DNA of 64,000 bases from Sambucus nigra (Eukaryota > Streptophyta > Magnoliopsida > Dipsacales > Adoxaceae): positions 542,264,467 to 542,328,466 of the forward strand of contig OX422213.1 in NCBI GenBank assembly GCA_949130495.1. The letters run 5' to 3'. The translations under genes and the position numbers were made by a program. The notes beneath the pieces were generated by a model, which was not told the DNA's origin, searched no databases, and saw only the letters and a list, made by a program, of their open reading frames with translations. Below are positions 1-12,079 of the stretch, piece by piece; position 1 is the stretch's first letter, and the number at the start of each line of letters is the position of its first letter.

Positions 1-735
1 TTCTTATTTTTGCATGTACTTTGTTGTTTGTTGCATATACTTTATTGTATTTGCATGTATTTTTCCCACCAAACAACAACCAAGAATTTTGAAACCCATC
101 TTCATTTCTTGTAATGTGCATAAACTTTGTTTATTTTACATGTACTCTTTGGTTAATTTCATGTAATTTATCTTATCTACATGTAATTTGGTGTTTTCAT
201 ATATACTTTATTACTTCTTCATTGCATGTATATTGTTGTATGTATTTTCTGCACAACAGACATCAAATTTGAAACCAAACTTCATTTCTTGTTTTGTGCA
301 TGTACTTTGTCATTTTTACATGTATTCTTTGGTTACTCTGCATATACTTTCATCTTATTTTCATTTACTTTGTTTAATCTTCATGTATTTTCATCATATT
401 TGCATGTACTTTGTTGTAATCTACAAGCAGTTTTTGTAATCAGCATGAATTTTCTTGTATTTGCATGTATTTTGAACAACAAACAATAATTATGATGCCC
501 AACTTCAATTACCCTTTTTGTGCATGTACTTTTTTGTTTTTATATATAATTTTTAGTTATTTTGCATGTACTTTGTTGTATTTGCATGTATTGTTTTCCA
601 TCTAGGTACTTATATATTACATGTACTTTCTTGTAACGTGCATGTGCTTTTTTTAATCTATTGTACTTTCATTTATTTTGCATGCACTTTATTGTTTTTG
701 CATGTACATTGTTATATTAACACAATTCTAAAAAT
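1..735. repeat. AT-rich degenerate minisatellite
   Basis: Variants of a short phrase such as TTTGCATGTACTTTGTTGTA recur every 20-40 bases. The spacing is irregular and the copies are diverged. ORFs here are rich in Phe, Tyr and Ile, follow the repeat, and are not believable genes. Confidence 0.6.
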
Positions 736-744
736 ATAATAGAT

Positions 745-1290
745 GAAAATTGAAGAAAACCAAGACACATGTACCTAGTGATTTGATGTATGTTCTTTTG
801 TTATGAGCTCCATCTATCTAGTGTTATGACCTGCGTCTACTTTTCTTCAATAGTCCTTTCTTTCGTATCAGTTATATTGATATGGTCAGCGCCAGCGGCA
901 CCATTCAATGAATATTACATTCAAATGAATAACGTGTGTGGTAATTATCCGTTCCATAGTTAAAATTGAAGAAAACTAATACACATGCACCTAGTGTTTT
1001 GATTCATGTACTTTGTTATGAGCACCATGTACCTAGTGTTATGACCCGCATGCACTTTTCTTAAATAGTCCTTTCTTTTCTATCAATTATGTTGATATAG
1101 TCTGTGCCAACGACACCATTCCATGAATATTACATTCAAATGAATTATTTATATTCGAATTCTCCATTCCATGGTCACCATTTTATACCCTATATAGTTA
1201 TTGTTCGCGCTAGCGGCACCATTCCATGAATATTACAGTTCGATAATTATCCGGTATAGTTTTTACATTCATCTAATTACCCTGTACGTT
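745..1290. repeat. ~216-bp tandem duplication, 2+ copies
   Basis: The segment beginning AAAATTGAAGAAAAC near 746 recurs near 962, about 216 bp later. It carries the same internal phrases, including a CACCATTC(C/A)ATGAATATTAC block at about 900, 1113 and 1215. The third copy is truncated. No coding potential was seen. It may be part of an unrecognised repeat family. Confidence 0.6.
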
Positions 1291-2061
1291 AATGGTTATA
1301 TTCATATATTTACCCTGCATGGTAATGGTACACACCATGGAAACATTTTCTTGTATAGTACATGAAAATGTAGAAGAAAACCATATATTTACAAAAGAAA
1401 TACACTGTTCTAGTCTAAAATAATGAGGCTACGTGGACCAGTAAAATAGTAACAGCTGTTAAGAGTATCACTAAATCTTCAAATAGTGAATATACTTGGT
1501 CGGCTCAAATATTTTGGGGTCATCCAACTATCCGACCCCATCCATATAGGTGATTAGTTAGTAATGTGAATAGACACACGAGGGATTTAACAAACACCAT
1601 GCACATGCACATTAATAAATATCTAGTTGCCTATTATTGTGTAAAGATGTAAATACCTAGTTTATAAAGGTATTCCATCTCTTCCACTTCTAATTAGATA
1701 AATAGACTACTACTTCCCTTAGCTGAGGGATAGAACCACTATGTTTAAACCCTAAAAAATATTTTTGAGATATTTGTACTAAACCATAAAAAAATAGTGA
1801 TAATACCCTCGTGGATATAGGCATCTTATTTGGACGGAACCATGTAAAACCTTTGTGTGTCTCTATACTTCTCTCATTTATTTAGTTTAACATATTTATA
1901 TGTGATCATATATATTGGGTAACTTGAGTTAATATCATTCCTAACATATTAAAATAAAATTTAGTCATCAATAGATTGGTGACGTATGTGAGAAACGACT
2001 AGCTATTACTGTTTCTTACTTATTTCTTCCAAGTTTTACTTTTAATTCATACTATCAAAGT
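1291..2061. other. No recognised feature
   Basis: AT-rich sequence without a convincing ORF, LTR end or RNA gene. It lies just upstream of the decayed gypsy gag, so it may contain that element's unrecognisable 5' LTR or leader, but no TG start, primer site or repeat partner was found. Confidence 0.3.
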
Positions 2062-3310
2062 ATGGCAGACATCCAAGAAGGAAGTCTAGTCGGAGGCAAT
2101 ACCTTCAACCTTTCTGCACCTCCTGGCATAGGAGATTCTTAAGGAATCCTATTAAACATCCCTAGGGGACATGAAATAATGCCAGAAATAGTAAGGCAAC
2201 TTACTCAAATACTCCAAGCCATGCTAGTTGAAGCTCAATAATATAGAAGGGAAATTCCACCTCTCGCTCATAGGCATGAAAGAAGAAGATATAGGTATTC
2301 CATATCCTTTAGTGATAGGTCTTACAATCCTGGAGCGACCTCCCCCTCAGATCTATTGATTACTATGATGGGCTCTCCCTCTCTCAAGAACGATCGAGCG
2401 CCCTGTAGACTAGGCAAGGACTCTACCTTCGATCGTCTAGATCCTCGATCAAATATGGGCCACTATTATAAGGAGTCATCTAGATCTCAAGATTGCTAAT
2501 AAGGTTCTATAAGATCATGAACTATGGTGTGAGGATCCACACGAGCCGAGCAAACCTCCCATGTTAAGAGCTCAGTATAAATGTACAATCGAGCTGCCAG
2601 GGCTACCTTAATCAAAACTAATCTAAAGTACCATCCCTAGAAGGGTTCAATCCAATAATTGGAAAATCTCTTAGGAGAGATATCCAAATTAGAAAATCCT
2701 GTACAAAGGAGTTTTGTGAAGGGATCACCCTTTGTCCAAGCTATCCTAGAGTTTCGCATACCTGCTAAATTCAAACCAGCTATGGAAATCCAAAGTATGA
2801 TGAAAAAACTGATCATGTCCTTCATATAGAGCAATACCAAACTACAACTAACATCTAATCACTCCCTTATGAAATGCGCTAACAAGAATTTTGAAGCGCC
2901 ATTATTAGATCGGTACATATTTGGTATAATAATTTGCCTCATGGAAAAATCTCCAGCTTTTCGCAACTTGTCGAGCTATTCATTAATAAATTCTTTTTTT
3001 GAGTGGTCATTTACTAAGTGTTCATCAGCAACCAGGGGAAACCATTCGAGAATATATTACTCATTTTAATAACAAAAAGTTAGAAGTGGTATATTATGAG
3101 TAAAAGACAACAATCAGTGCCTTTATGAGCGGGTTACTCCAAGAGAACTTGTATTATGCTCAAGTAAAAGATCCCCTTAAGGCTATGACTAATTTAATGG
3201 ATAAAGCTGGCAAGATCATGAATGCTGAGGAAGATATGAATGCCAAGCAGCCCCTGGTTCCAAGGACAATGACGAAAAGAACCCCAAGAATAAGGATAAA
3301 AAGATAATAA
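2062..3310 (+). pseudogene. gag remnant of the old gypsy element
   Basis: A likely start ATG lies at 2062 and the reading frame is soon broken. The capsid-like core of the Retrotrans_gag family is recognisable in pieces between about 2860 and 3300: a WYNNLPHGKISSF-like stretch near 2915-2960, a glutamine- and glycine-rich REYIT-like stretch near 3030-3065, and SGLLQENLYYAQVKDPL from about 3128. The open piece at 3125-3307 is the best preserved. A Cys/His cluster resembling a degenerate zinc knuckle follows near 3420-3470 in another frame. In life it would have formed the virus-like particle; this copy cannot encode it. Confidence 0.7.
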
Positions 3311-3689
3311 CGCTCCCCTCACTGTTCGGGTAATCACATCTTAAAGGAGATCATAGGAAAAAGTTAACTAAAATGAACTGGAAAACTGAAATATCCCCCT
3401 TAGAGAGAGATAATTTTAAATACTGTGAATTTCATAAAGACCATGTACATACTATAGACAATTGCATAGCCTTGAGAAATCAAATATAAAGTCTGATCCG
3501 ATGTGGCAAGCTTACCAAGTTCATTGATAGTACAGAAAAGAGAGAATCCAGAAGACAATCAGAATCTCCTTGCAAAGAAAGGGAAGAAAAGAAAAGAGGC
3601 ATAGACGATGACTCAGAGGATGATCCAAACCTATCGAAGAAACCCCGAGAGCCTGTCTTGCGATAAAAATGATTTATTTTGGTTTCCAT

Positions 3690-5480
3690 TTTATTACAGG
3701 TGGTGATACTAGTGGAGGCGCCGAAATCACCGAAAGAAAATTCTAGTTAAATGAAGCCAAGGCATGTTCGTACATTCAGTAAATCAATATGTCCGATAAT
3801 GTTAACGGTTTCCTAAGAGAAGTGAACAAAGAAAAACTGGTCATATGATTTTCTATGAAAAATCTATCTGGAGTGATATATCCCCATAATGATCCTCTAA
3901 TTATCACTATGAGAGTACACGAAGTAAGGGTGGCCAGAATCTAGTAGGAAATGGTATATTTGTTAACGTCACGTGTTACAATTGATTCCATGGAATGGGA
4001 CTGCACGATAGCAAACTAGAACCCTATCATAGATTCCTAATAGGCTTCTCGAGAGAAAAGGTATATCCTTTGGGAACTATAAAGATGGAAGTTCTTAATG
4101 GCACATGTCCTGCCAGCCAAACTGAGGATTTGTTTCTTCACCTTTGATAAGAATGTCCAATATTCCTAGAACATGATCCTTGGTAGGGTTACCATGAATA
4201 AGTTCTAAGCAATATGGTATACTATCCACTAGTTCTTAAATATACCCACTCATTATGGGGTCGACGTAGTCACGAGCAATTAAATCGAAGCTAGGGAATG
4301 TTATTATACATCAACCGAACAGGAGGAAGTGAATAAACTCACCACCACTTACCATATTGAGACGCTAGATACCATTTAGGAGGATGATCTGGTTTAAGAG
4401 GACATGTTGTAGACACAACGATAATGGTCATCCTTGACAATGATCTTCCAAAAAGGACTACACAAATCGGCCCATCCCTGGAGCCAACCCTCAATCAGGA
4501 AAGAATAAAATTCCTTAAACATGTACTTAGAGAGAGGGATTGACCCAAAATTAATATTCCATGAACTAAATATCATTAAGGACGCTAAGATGATTAAGCT
4601 AAAGCGAAGCATGTTTAGACCCCAGAAATACAAGGTTATCCAGGAAGAGGTGGACAAATTCCATAAGGAAAAGTTTATTAAAGATGTCAAATACACTGAT
4701 TGGTTGGCCAATGTGGTGATGGTAAAGAAGAAAAATAATAAATGTTATATTTATGTTGAGTTTATGAATCTTCACAAAGCTTTCCCCAAGGATCACTTCC
4801 ATTTGCCCAGAATTGATCAAATGGTTAACGCCATAACTGGGCATGAGTTACTCAGTTTCATGGATGCCTACTCATGATATAATCAAATCAAAATGAAACA
4901 TGAAGATAAGGAGAAGACCCTATTTATCAACAACCAAGGACTTACCTCTACAATGTTATTCCCTTTGAGTTTAAAAATGCTGGAAAAACATAATAAAGGT
5001 TGGTTAATAAAGTTTTTAAAGAATAAATTGGCAAAAGTTGGAAGTATATGTGGACGACATGCTCACCAATAGTAACCAATTCGCTAATAACATTATGGAC
5101 CTAGGAAAAATGTATGATCAGTTAGAAAAATAGCAGATGAAACTCAATTCTACCAAATGCGTGTTCGATATGTAGGAAGGGATGTTCCTGGGATTCATAG
5201 TAAATCATAGAGGCATTAAATCCAATCCACACAAGATTAGAGCCCTGATTGACATGAAATCTCCCTCAATTAAAAATGATGTATAAAAGTTTACTATATG
5301 AGAGTGCCAACCCTCAATAGTTTTTTCTCCTGAGATATTGACAGGTGCGTACCCTTATTTAAGGTGTTAAGAAACACTTTTAAGTGGAATGAAAATTGTG
5401 AGAGTGCCTTCATGGAATTGAAAACATATCTGGGATATCCATCACTGCTCTCTTCACCACTCATGGGATAGAAACCATAC
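3690..5480 (+). pseudogene. protease/RT remnant of the old gypsy element
   Basis: Between 3690 and 4200 are scraps like the protease region of Tat-type pol, with a VGFSGEK-like phrase near 4040. The open segment 4521-4877 is RT fingers and palm: about 118 residues containing a degenerate VKKKNNKCYIYVEFMNLHKAF block and SFMDAYS. After a stop at 4875-4877 the frame continues through a YNQIKM-like motif, then the YVDD box near 5048-5060 (reads YVDDML), then a KCVFD and FLGFIV region near 5155-5210. Many stops and shifts make it non-functional. The family would copy element RNA into cDNA in the particle. Confidence 0.75.
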
Positions 5481-5537
5481 TTATATCTAAGAGTTTAAAA
5501 GTCACCAGTTAGCTCAGCGCTTATCCTTATGGAGAAT

Positions 5538-5840
5538 CATTACACCAAAAATAGCAATTTGACACGGTTTAAAGCGGTTTTGGTCTATGCTAGAATCAAG
5601 TGTTCCAAACTGGCCATTTTTTCTGGCACAATTTAAAAGTGTGTCAGGTTTAACCAAACAAGAACACTTTTTGCACACTTTTAAACCGTGCCAGAATTTG
5701 ATCTTTCTAGCACACTTTTGGAACAGTTTTGAACTATGCCAGATTGAGTACATTTTGATAAACTTTTGGTACAGTTCAAAACCGTGCCAAAATTTGATAC
5801 TCTTTTGGCACGGTTTGAAACTGTACCAAATTTTTGGATA
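5538..5840. mobile_element. Probable CACTA (En/Spm) transposon end with subterminal repeats
   Basis: The left edge reads CATTACACCAAAAATAGC, one base from the CACTACACCAAAAA-type terminus common in plant CACTA elements. It is followed by five or more copies of a GGCACGGTTTAAA-like unit in both orientations (for example near 5553, 5680, 5735, 5780, 5806 and 5822). Clusters of short direct and inverted subterminal repeats are typical of CACTA ends. I could not find the matching other end or a transposase, so this is a fragment or a small non-autonomous copy. Confidence 0.5.
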
Positions 5841-6349
5841 AAAGAAAAAAAATTGTTTGAAAATAATGAAATTCACAAATTGCAAATCTCGAACGTTGTT
5901 GATAAACTAATATACATACAAAATTCAAAATTTTACAAATCTTTAGTAGTTCACAGACTAAAAAAATATTGGGCAGAGTTTCCTCTATTTTCTGTACATT
6001 CTAAAACCTGCTAATATAAAACATTTGTAATATAAAGCCCGCACGGCCACAAAATATAATAATAAAATTATAAAAGCCGGTACAACCATAAAAGTTAACA
6101 ATAAAACTACAAAAGCCCGCAAGGCCATAACACAAAAAAGTAGAATCATGAATATTAACGACATTAAAGAAATAAATCCCTTGTTGTAAACCATTGACTT
6201 TGTCGTATGTTCCACGTGAATAAATACTAATGATAAAATGCTATCCTGCAAAAAAAATAGGATACAAAAAGAGATGATATTAGTAATTAAGTAATTTATT
6301 AGAAAAAAATTGCTCAAGCTAAAAAATTACAAATAGGAGTTACAATTAT
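5841..6349. other. AT-rich spacer with a short imperfect repeat
   Basis: No gene. Between about 6035 and 6125 a phrase AAAGCC(C/G)G(C/T)A(C/A)(G/A)(G/A)CCA recurs three times, about 35-45 bp apart, separated by AT-rich sequence. Nothing else was recognised. Confidence 0.3.
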
Positions 6350-7580
6350 TATTATATTCTAAAATTGAAAATCTTACGCAAGCTATGACTACCTGATCAG
6401 TTCCTACGAGTTACATTGGTCCCGTGCGAGGTGTTAGTGCCTCTTACGTGGTCGTTTGGGGGCTGGTTTGGATTTTAAACCTTGAAACTATCATCATATT
6501 CTCAAACGAAGAGGCCCATGTCTAAGTGGTTAGTTCCTATGAGTTACATTGGTCCCGTACGAGGTGTTAACACTTATTACGGGGTGAATTGGGGGTCGGT
6601 TCGGGTTTTCACCCTTCAACGACTTCTTTTAAATACTAATCTATATATTTTTAAATTAACGTCATATTTTCAAATCGAGATAATTAACATAATATTCTCA
6701 AATTAAGAGGCCCGTGATTATGCGGTCAGTTCTTATGAGTTATATTGGTCCCGTGTGAGGTGTTAGTGCCTCTTACGGGGCCGTTTGGGGGCTGATTTGG
6801 GTTTTCACCCTTCAATGTCTTGTTTCTAATACTAAGCTATATATTTTCAAATTATCATCATATTCTCAAACCGAGAAGCCTGTGACTACGCGGTCAGTTT
6901 CTACGAGTTACTATAGTCCCGTGGGAGCTGTTAGTGCCTCTTACGAGGCCACTTGGGGGGCCAATTTGGGTTTTCACCCTTCAATGGCTTGTTTCTAAGT
7001 CTAATATATATATTTTTAAATTATCATCATATTCTCAAATCTAGAGGCCCGTGACTACGCGATCGGTTCCTACGAGTTACATTGGTCCCGTGCGAGGTGT
7101 TAGTGCCTCTTACGGGGCCGTATGGGGGCCAATTTGAGTTTCCACCCTTCAACGACTTATTTCCAAGCTTAAGCTATATATTTTCAAATTATTGTCATAC
7201 TCTCAAACCGAGAGACCTATGATTACACGGTATGTTCCTATAAGTTGTATTAGTCTCGTACGACGTGTTCATGCCTCTTACGGGGCTATTTGAGGAATGG
7301 TTTGAGTTTCACCCTCAAACGACATGTTTTTAAGCATAATCTAAATAGTTTCAAATTATCGTCATATTCTCAAATTGAGTTCAACTTATCGCCATACTAT
7401 CAAATTCGAAGACCCGTGACTATGCGATCGATTCCTGTAAGTTATATTGGTCCCGTTCGAGGTGTTTGTGCCTCTTACGGGGACATTTGGTGGATAGTTT
7501 GGGTTTTCACCCTTTTAATTGCTTGTTTTTAAGATTAATCCCGAGGTTCTCAAAATATCATCATATTCTCAAGGTTAGCA
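6350..7580. repeat. Tandem array of ~168-bp satellite-like units (7 copies)
   Basis: The anchor GAGTTACATTGGTCCCGTGC and its variants occur at 6408, 6541, 6737, 6905, 7074, 7242 and 7439. Spacings are 133, 196, 168, 169, 168 and 197 bp. The basic unit is about 168 bp. One copy is shortened, and two carry a ~29-bp internal duplication of an ATTCTCAAATTGAG-like segment. Each unit also contains a GTTAGTGCCTCTTACGGGG(C/A)C block and a TTTTCACCCTTCAA block. The copies are diverged. The ORFs at 6482 and 7290 are repeat translations and are not annotated as genes. Confidence 0.85.
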
Positions 7581-10132
7581 TGAAACGTAAGTTAGTACCT
7601 TAGTGTTAGTTAGCCAATGAATATGCCTTTCGAGTTATGAATAGAGTTACGGGCCATTGAGGCAAGAAGTCGCGTAAGTGACAATGATGAGTTGTGATGA
7701 TAAGGGAGTAAACCTTAGGTAACCCATACGGGTAGTGATTGAAGAATAATGCAATGTTGATGAATGAGATCTATACTAACACTGGCTCTACGCTTGGGAA
7801 TGTACAGACTATACGTCGTGTCATCTATCCCACCAAAAGACCTTATAAGTAATGCTAACGTCTTGTAGTGTTTGTTGTGACTTAGCTAGAGCCCTATGAA
7901 TTTCCCAATTTAAATTAATTGATTACATAATTTACATATAAGTTTTAGTCCCATGGTGAGAACGTATTATGTCCCTTTGTTGTGGGCTTAGATTTAGCAT
8001 AGCCTAATTCATGTGCCTTGACTATAATGTGCCTTTAGATAATCTTGATGATTGACCGATTGAGATTAAACTTTTGAAAATAAAATTAGGAATCTTTTCC
8101 ATAAATGACGAAGCTAGTGTACTAAAAAGGAGAAGCTTCATACCTGTGCCCAAAATGTCCGAAGAATAAGCCTCTGGAAGATTGTGTTCCACCATTCCCT
8201 TGCGTTTCACTAACCTGGATCAAAGAAAAGTTGTCTTAAAATTAATTTGATGTGGAGTCATAGACCAAACTATATATATATATATATGCTTAACATCTAA
8301 CAATATTTAAATATGAGTCACTTTGGATAAGAAAAAGGAATCTTAAATATTTAGTCCTATTTATAAATATTTATTTGTCTCCACTCCCCTGTTATTATTT
8401 TTTTAGTTGTTGGTCCTATATGGGACAAGTGTCATTGTGGATGGGTGGTTACAGGGAAGTTATAGGTGGTTTTGGGTGATTATGGGACTTTCTACAATTT
8501 TAAAAATATATGGTAGTGGAGCCTAAATACAGCATTGTAGATAGGACTAAAGTAAAAAAAATTATAAAAAATAGTGCGAGCCAATTTCAATCCAATTTAT
8601 CATTCACTTATTATGGGTATGACCGTATGAGTATACTACGTTCGTCTCACGGGGAGGAAAACATGTTCCAATGCGGACCTACACCAACGAATGAGTGGGT
8701 GCCACATTTTTTTGGACTAAATTTGACCAAAATAATCCGATCAATACCCATTATCCAACATATAGCCCATTACATTTCATGTTGGGTTCGTATCTTGTTT
8801 ACGTTTCATAATGGGTTAGTATATAATCAAGCCTAACGGGTCATCTCGTTAACAACCCAAACCCAAAAATACTAAAGAAAATTAGAAACATCTAACAATA
8901 CCCATGAAAAACATGTAGCCCTAAATATATATATATAAAGAGGTTACAGTTGTATCCAACAGTTAACAACAATTAACAGTTAAGAGGGATCGATTGTATC
9001 CAACAGTTAACAATAAAAGTGATACAAAATCATATTATAGTCCTAGATTATAGTTCTATTGTTCTGATGGCATTTACAATACTTCATGATAAATGAGGCA
9101 TTCTTGCATCTCAAATTTATCTTTTATGCTAAAGCAGTTCAGAATCTCTAGACCTTCTCCTTGGAACCTACAAAGGACAATCCACACGGAGTATTCGTAT
9201 TGCCTCCAAATTGTATATATCACCACTGTTCGCTTACGCATTGCCTAAAATATAACTTATGTATTGCCTCAATTCAAGATCTTAACAAAAAGAGTATTCA
9301 TACCTTTGAAGTGGCACATATTGTCAAACACATGTGGTTCAACTTACCTAAAGCAATGTAACTTAGAAAATGACTTTTTAGTAACAATAAGACTAATAAG
9401 ACGATTAACAAAACTAAGAAAGTATCACTTAAAAAAGTAGTGAAATGATAACTCATAATACTTGAACCCCAATCATGATAAATTTCCACTAATACTTGAA
9501 ACTCCATTAACCCCTGAAACATATGTGTCCTCAAATCATGGTAAAATTTACAATAGAATTAGCAATGTCAAAAGTTTTCCTTAGCAGGCTAATAAAATAT
9601 AAACAAAATCCAGCCCCAACAAACTATTGTTTATTATTCACATGTAACTATGAGAAACAAATATTCTAAATGAAAAAAAAATCACAAAAAATAAACCTCA
9701 TAGTCTTCAGCAAGGAGGGTAGAGAGAATACTTAGTTGTCAAATGGACAAATGGTCTCCAAAAATAAAAATACAAATATTAGTGAAATGATAAAACTCGA
9801 ATCATATGTCCAAAACAATAAATTTCATTAAAATTAGAAAACTTAATTTATCTTCAAAGGACAAACCTAAAATGAACACTAAATCCAAATTTTGAAACCA
9901 AAAAAAATTAGCTCTTAATTTGTGTCAAAGAACGTGAAAAAAAATAAAAAACACTGCAATCTTATGTTTCCCCAAATCACAATTAGAGAGTCATACTACA
10001 AACATTCCACACAAAAAAAAAAATCATCAAAATCACACAAAGGAGTCACAAAAAATATACCAATTTCAAAACCTCAAATAAAAAATGCATAACCTAAAAA
10101 AACGTACCTGAGCGGAAGGTTAGTGTAATACC
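7581..10132. other. Unannotated interval, no recognisable gene
   Basis: There is no LTR, transposase or known protein family. A TA microsatellite lies at about 8266-8287. A 20-bp phrase TTGTATCCAACAGTTAACAA is repeated near 8950 and 8993. On the minus strand there are several exon-like pieces with plausible splice donors (see findings), but no protein could be assembled. This is the only sizeable part of the window that does not look like a known repeat. Confidence 0.4.
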
Positions 10133-11888
10133 CCATATTTCTAAGTATTTCTATTTAATTAAATTAGAGAATTAAATGAGAAAATATGATTGGAGTATAA
10201 TTTACGCAAGAAAAGTAATTTAGTGAGATTTATTAATAATTGTGAATATGGAGTATTAATCGAGAGATAGATACTAATTAATATTGCCTCTTTCTATTTA
10301 CTTAGCGCGAGTAGTAAGTTACTTATCACGTGTAGACCATTTTGGGGTGAGAACGAGAAATATATTTTTAAGTGACTCAAATGATAATTTGGAGGTCACG
10401 GATGAGTTCAGAAGGGTTGGTCAAAATAGTATACCCGTGGGTACTAGTTCAGTCCCGTGCTTTTGAAGAGGTTGGGTTAGGATCTTGCATCCTAGGAGCC
10501 AATGGAAGAAGGATTGAAGAAAAGAAGCATCAATCCATCATCAACTCCACTAAATTAGAACCCCCTTGTCAAGGCAAGTTGTTTATTACAAAAATTATAA
10601 AGTTATAATACCCATGTGTAGGGTTTTTGAATAGTTTTGTTAAATCAATATCTTGGAAAAAAAGAATGATATTTATGCATGTTGGGATAGGAATCGCATG
10701 TAGAATGATTTATCATATGTAGAGGAATAATATTCAGAGCTGACCTGATAATTATTTCCGAATAAGATCTGGGTTTTGAATGAAAATACGGGAAGAACGC
10801 CATAACTAAGGTTTTAAGAAATTCTGAGTTTAATCCATTATTTCTTAAAATTAATTGAGGCTTTGATGTATTTGAAACGCTAGAAATTGACCTAGTATAT
10901 GTGGGAACACGTTAGGATAATTGGGTCGAAGTTTGGTGTACTATAATGAAGTTTGGAGGTTTGTTAATGGAAGAAGAAACTAACGTAGAAGACGAACTAC
11001 TGCTGCCCCAGATCGATCGATCGATCTTGAATGTCGATCGACCGACTAGGTCAATCGATCAAACCCAGGAATCAATCAATCGAGTTAAGGTGTTTTTCTC
11101 GAATTTTTCCTTAGATAGGGGTTCTTTGATTTTCGAGAATGAATGGGAATCCTAGGATTTATATTATACTGATATGGGAGTGAGAATAAGACCAGTAGGT
11201 ATATTATTGAGGTCTGGTAAGGCCATTGGGTGTAGGACTTGGATTATGGATCGACGATAATAAATCGATTGAGTAGAGCATCGGAGAATTTTGAATTGAT
11301 TTACGAGGCGAGGTAAGGTTAATTCAAGCAATAGACCAGTAGGGTAACTAATAACTACTGAAATTATATGTGATGGGTAACTAGGGCCCTTAGAGTTGAG
11401 TGAATACTCAAAAAAATGTGATAGAGAGAAATCGTAAATTGACAAATACGGTTAATATAAGAGAATACTATATTACGTACCAGTATGATTGATAGGTCGG
11501 GTGTGTACCTACTAAATTGTATGAACTATTAGGTTGAGAGATGTATAACTAAATTAAATGTTAGTGTCGATGAAGTATTCCGAACTAACGTAGGGTTATT
11601 ATACGTTAGGGTTGATGAGGCATTCCGAACTAACGTAGGGTTATTATATGTTAGGGTTGATGGAGTATTCCGAACTAACATTGAGTTATCATATGTTTGG
11701 GGTCGATGTAAAATGTCGAACCAAACCTTCAAACTGGTGGCGTGACGAAAGAGTCCGAGCCAAAATATGTGTATATAAATAATTGGGGTCGATGTATCAT
11801 TCCGAACCAATTCTTACTTGGGGTAAATGAATTGTTTCGAACCAAGAGTCCTTTACGTGTGTAAAAAGGAAATAGTAGTAATGACTGA
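10133..11888 (+). mobile_element. Truncated Ty3/gypsy-type LTR fragment
   Basis: The segment starts with TGTAATACCCCATATTTC, a typical plant gypsy LTR start (TGTAACACCCC type). It runs without a matching ...TACA end into the Ogre-type LTR at 11889, so it appears to have been interrupted by that insertion; the remainder should lie beyond the window. Near 11010-11090 it has GATCGATCGATC-rich palindromes reminiscent of those in the solo LTR at 48889-59062 (near 57885-57930). No coding region was recognised. The assignment as LTR rests on the start motif and context only. Confidence 0.45.
11572..11710. repeat. 45-bp tandem repeat, 3 copies
   Basis: CGAACTAACGTAGGGTTAT recurs at 11581, 11626 and 11671 at an exact 45-bp period, with the last copy degenerate. 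Because 45 is a multiple of three, the minus strand reads as a 15-residue repeat, but nothing else suggests a gene. Confidence 0.8.
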
Positions 11889-12079
11889 TGTAGACACCCC
11901 ATTCTATTACCCCCTAACTCTCCTTAGGTCCCTAGTACCTCCCTTCATCACTACAAACCCAGGTCATGTCCCGAGTACTGACCTAGAGGCCATCGGGCAC
12001 TCCCCGACTCAGTTTAACCAAAAATTCAAACTATTGGTATCGACTGAAACTGAATGAATATTCGAAGGGAACTGAATAC

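Larger units (their letters stand above)
2062..5490 (+). mobile_element. Decayed internal region of a Ty3/gypsy retrotransposon
   Basis: Fragments of gag, protease-region and reverse transcriptase appear in the right order on the plus strand, interrupted by many stops and frameshifts. Neither LTR was recognised. The RT wording (HKAFPKDHFHLPRIDQMV and SFMDAYS) is that of the non-chromoviral gypsy group, probably the Tat side. Homology fades at about 5480 after the RT connection region, so RNase H and integrase are missing. The next recognisable sequence is a CACTA-like end at 5538. This copy is much more diverged than any other element in the window and is probably the oldest. Confidence 0.8.

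Noticed and set aside
188..489. Two ORFs of 83 and 87 codons in the AT-rich start
   Set aside because: They follow a degenerate minisatellite, overlap in different frames and are dominated by Phe/Tyr/Ile/Leu; no family is visible.
6482..7532. ORFs within the 168-bp array
   Set aside because: They are repeat translations, with frames not kept between units.
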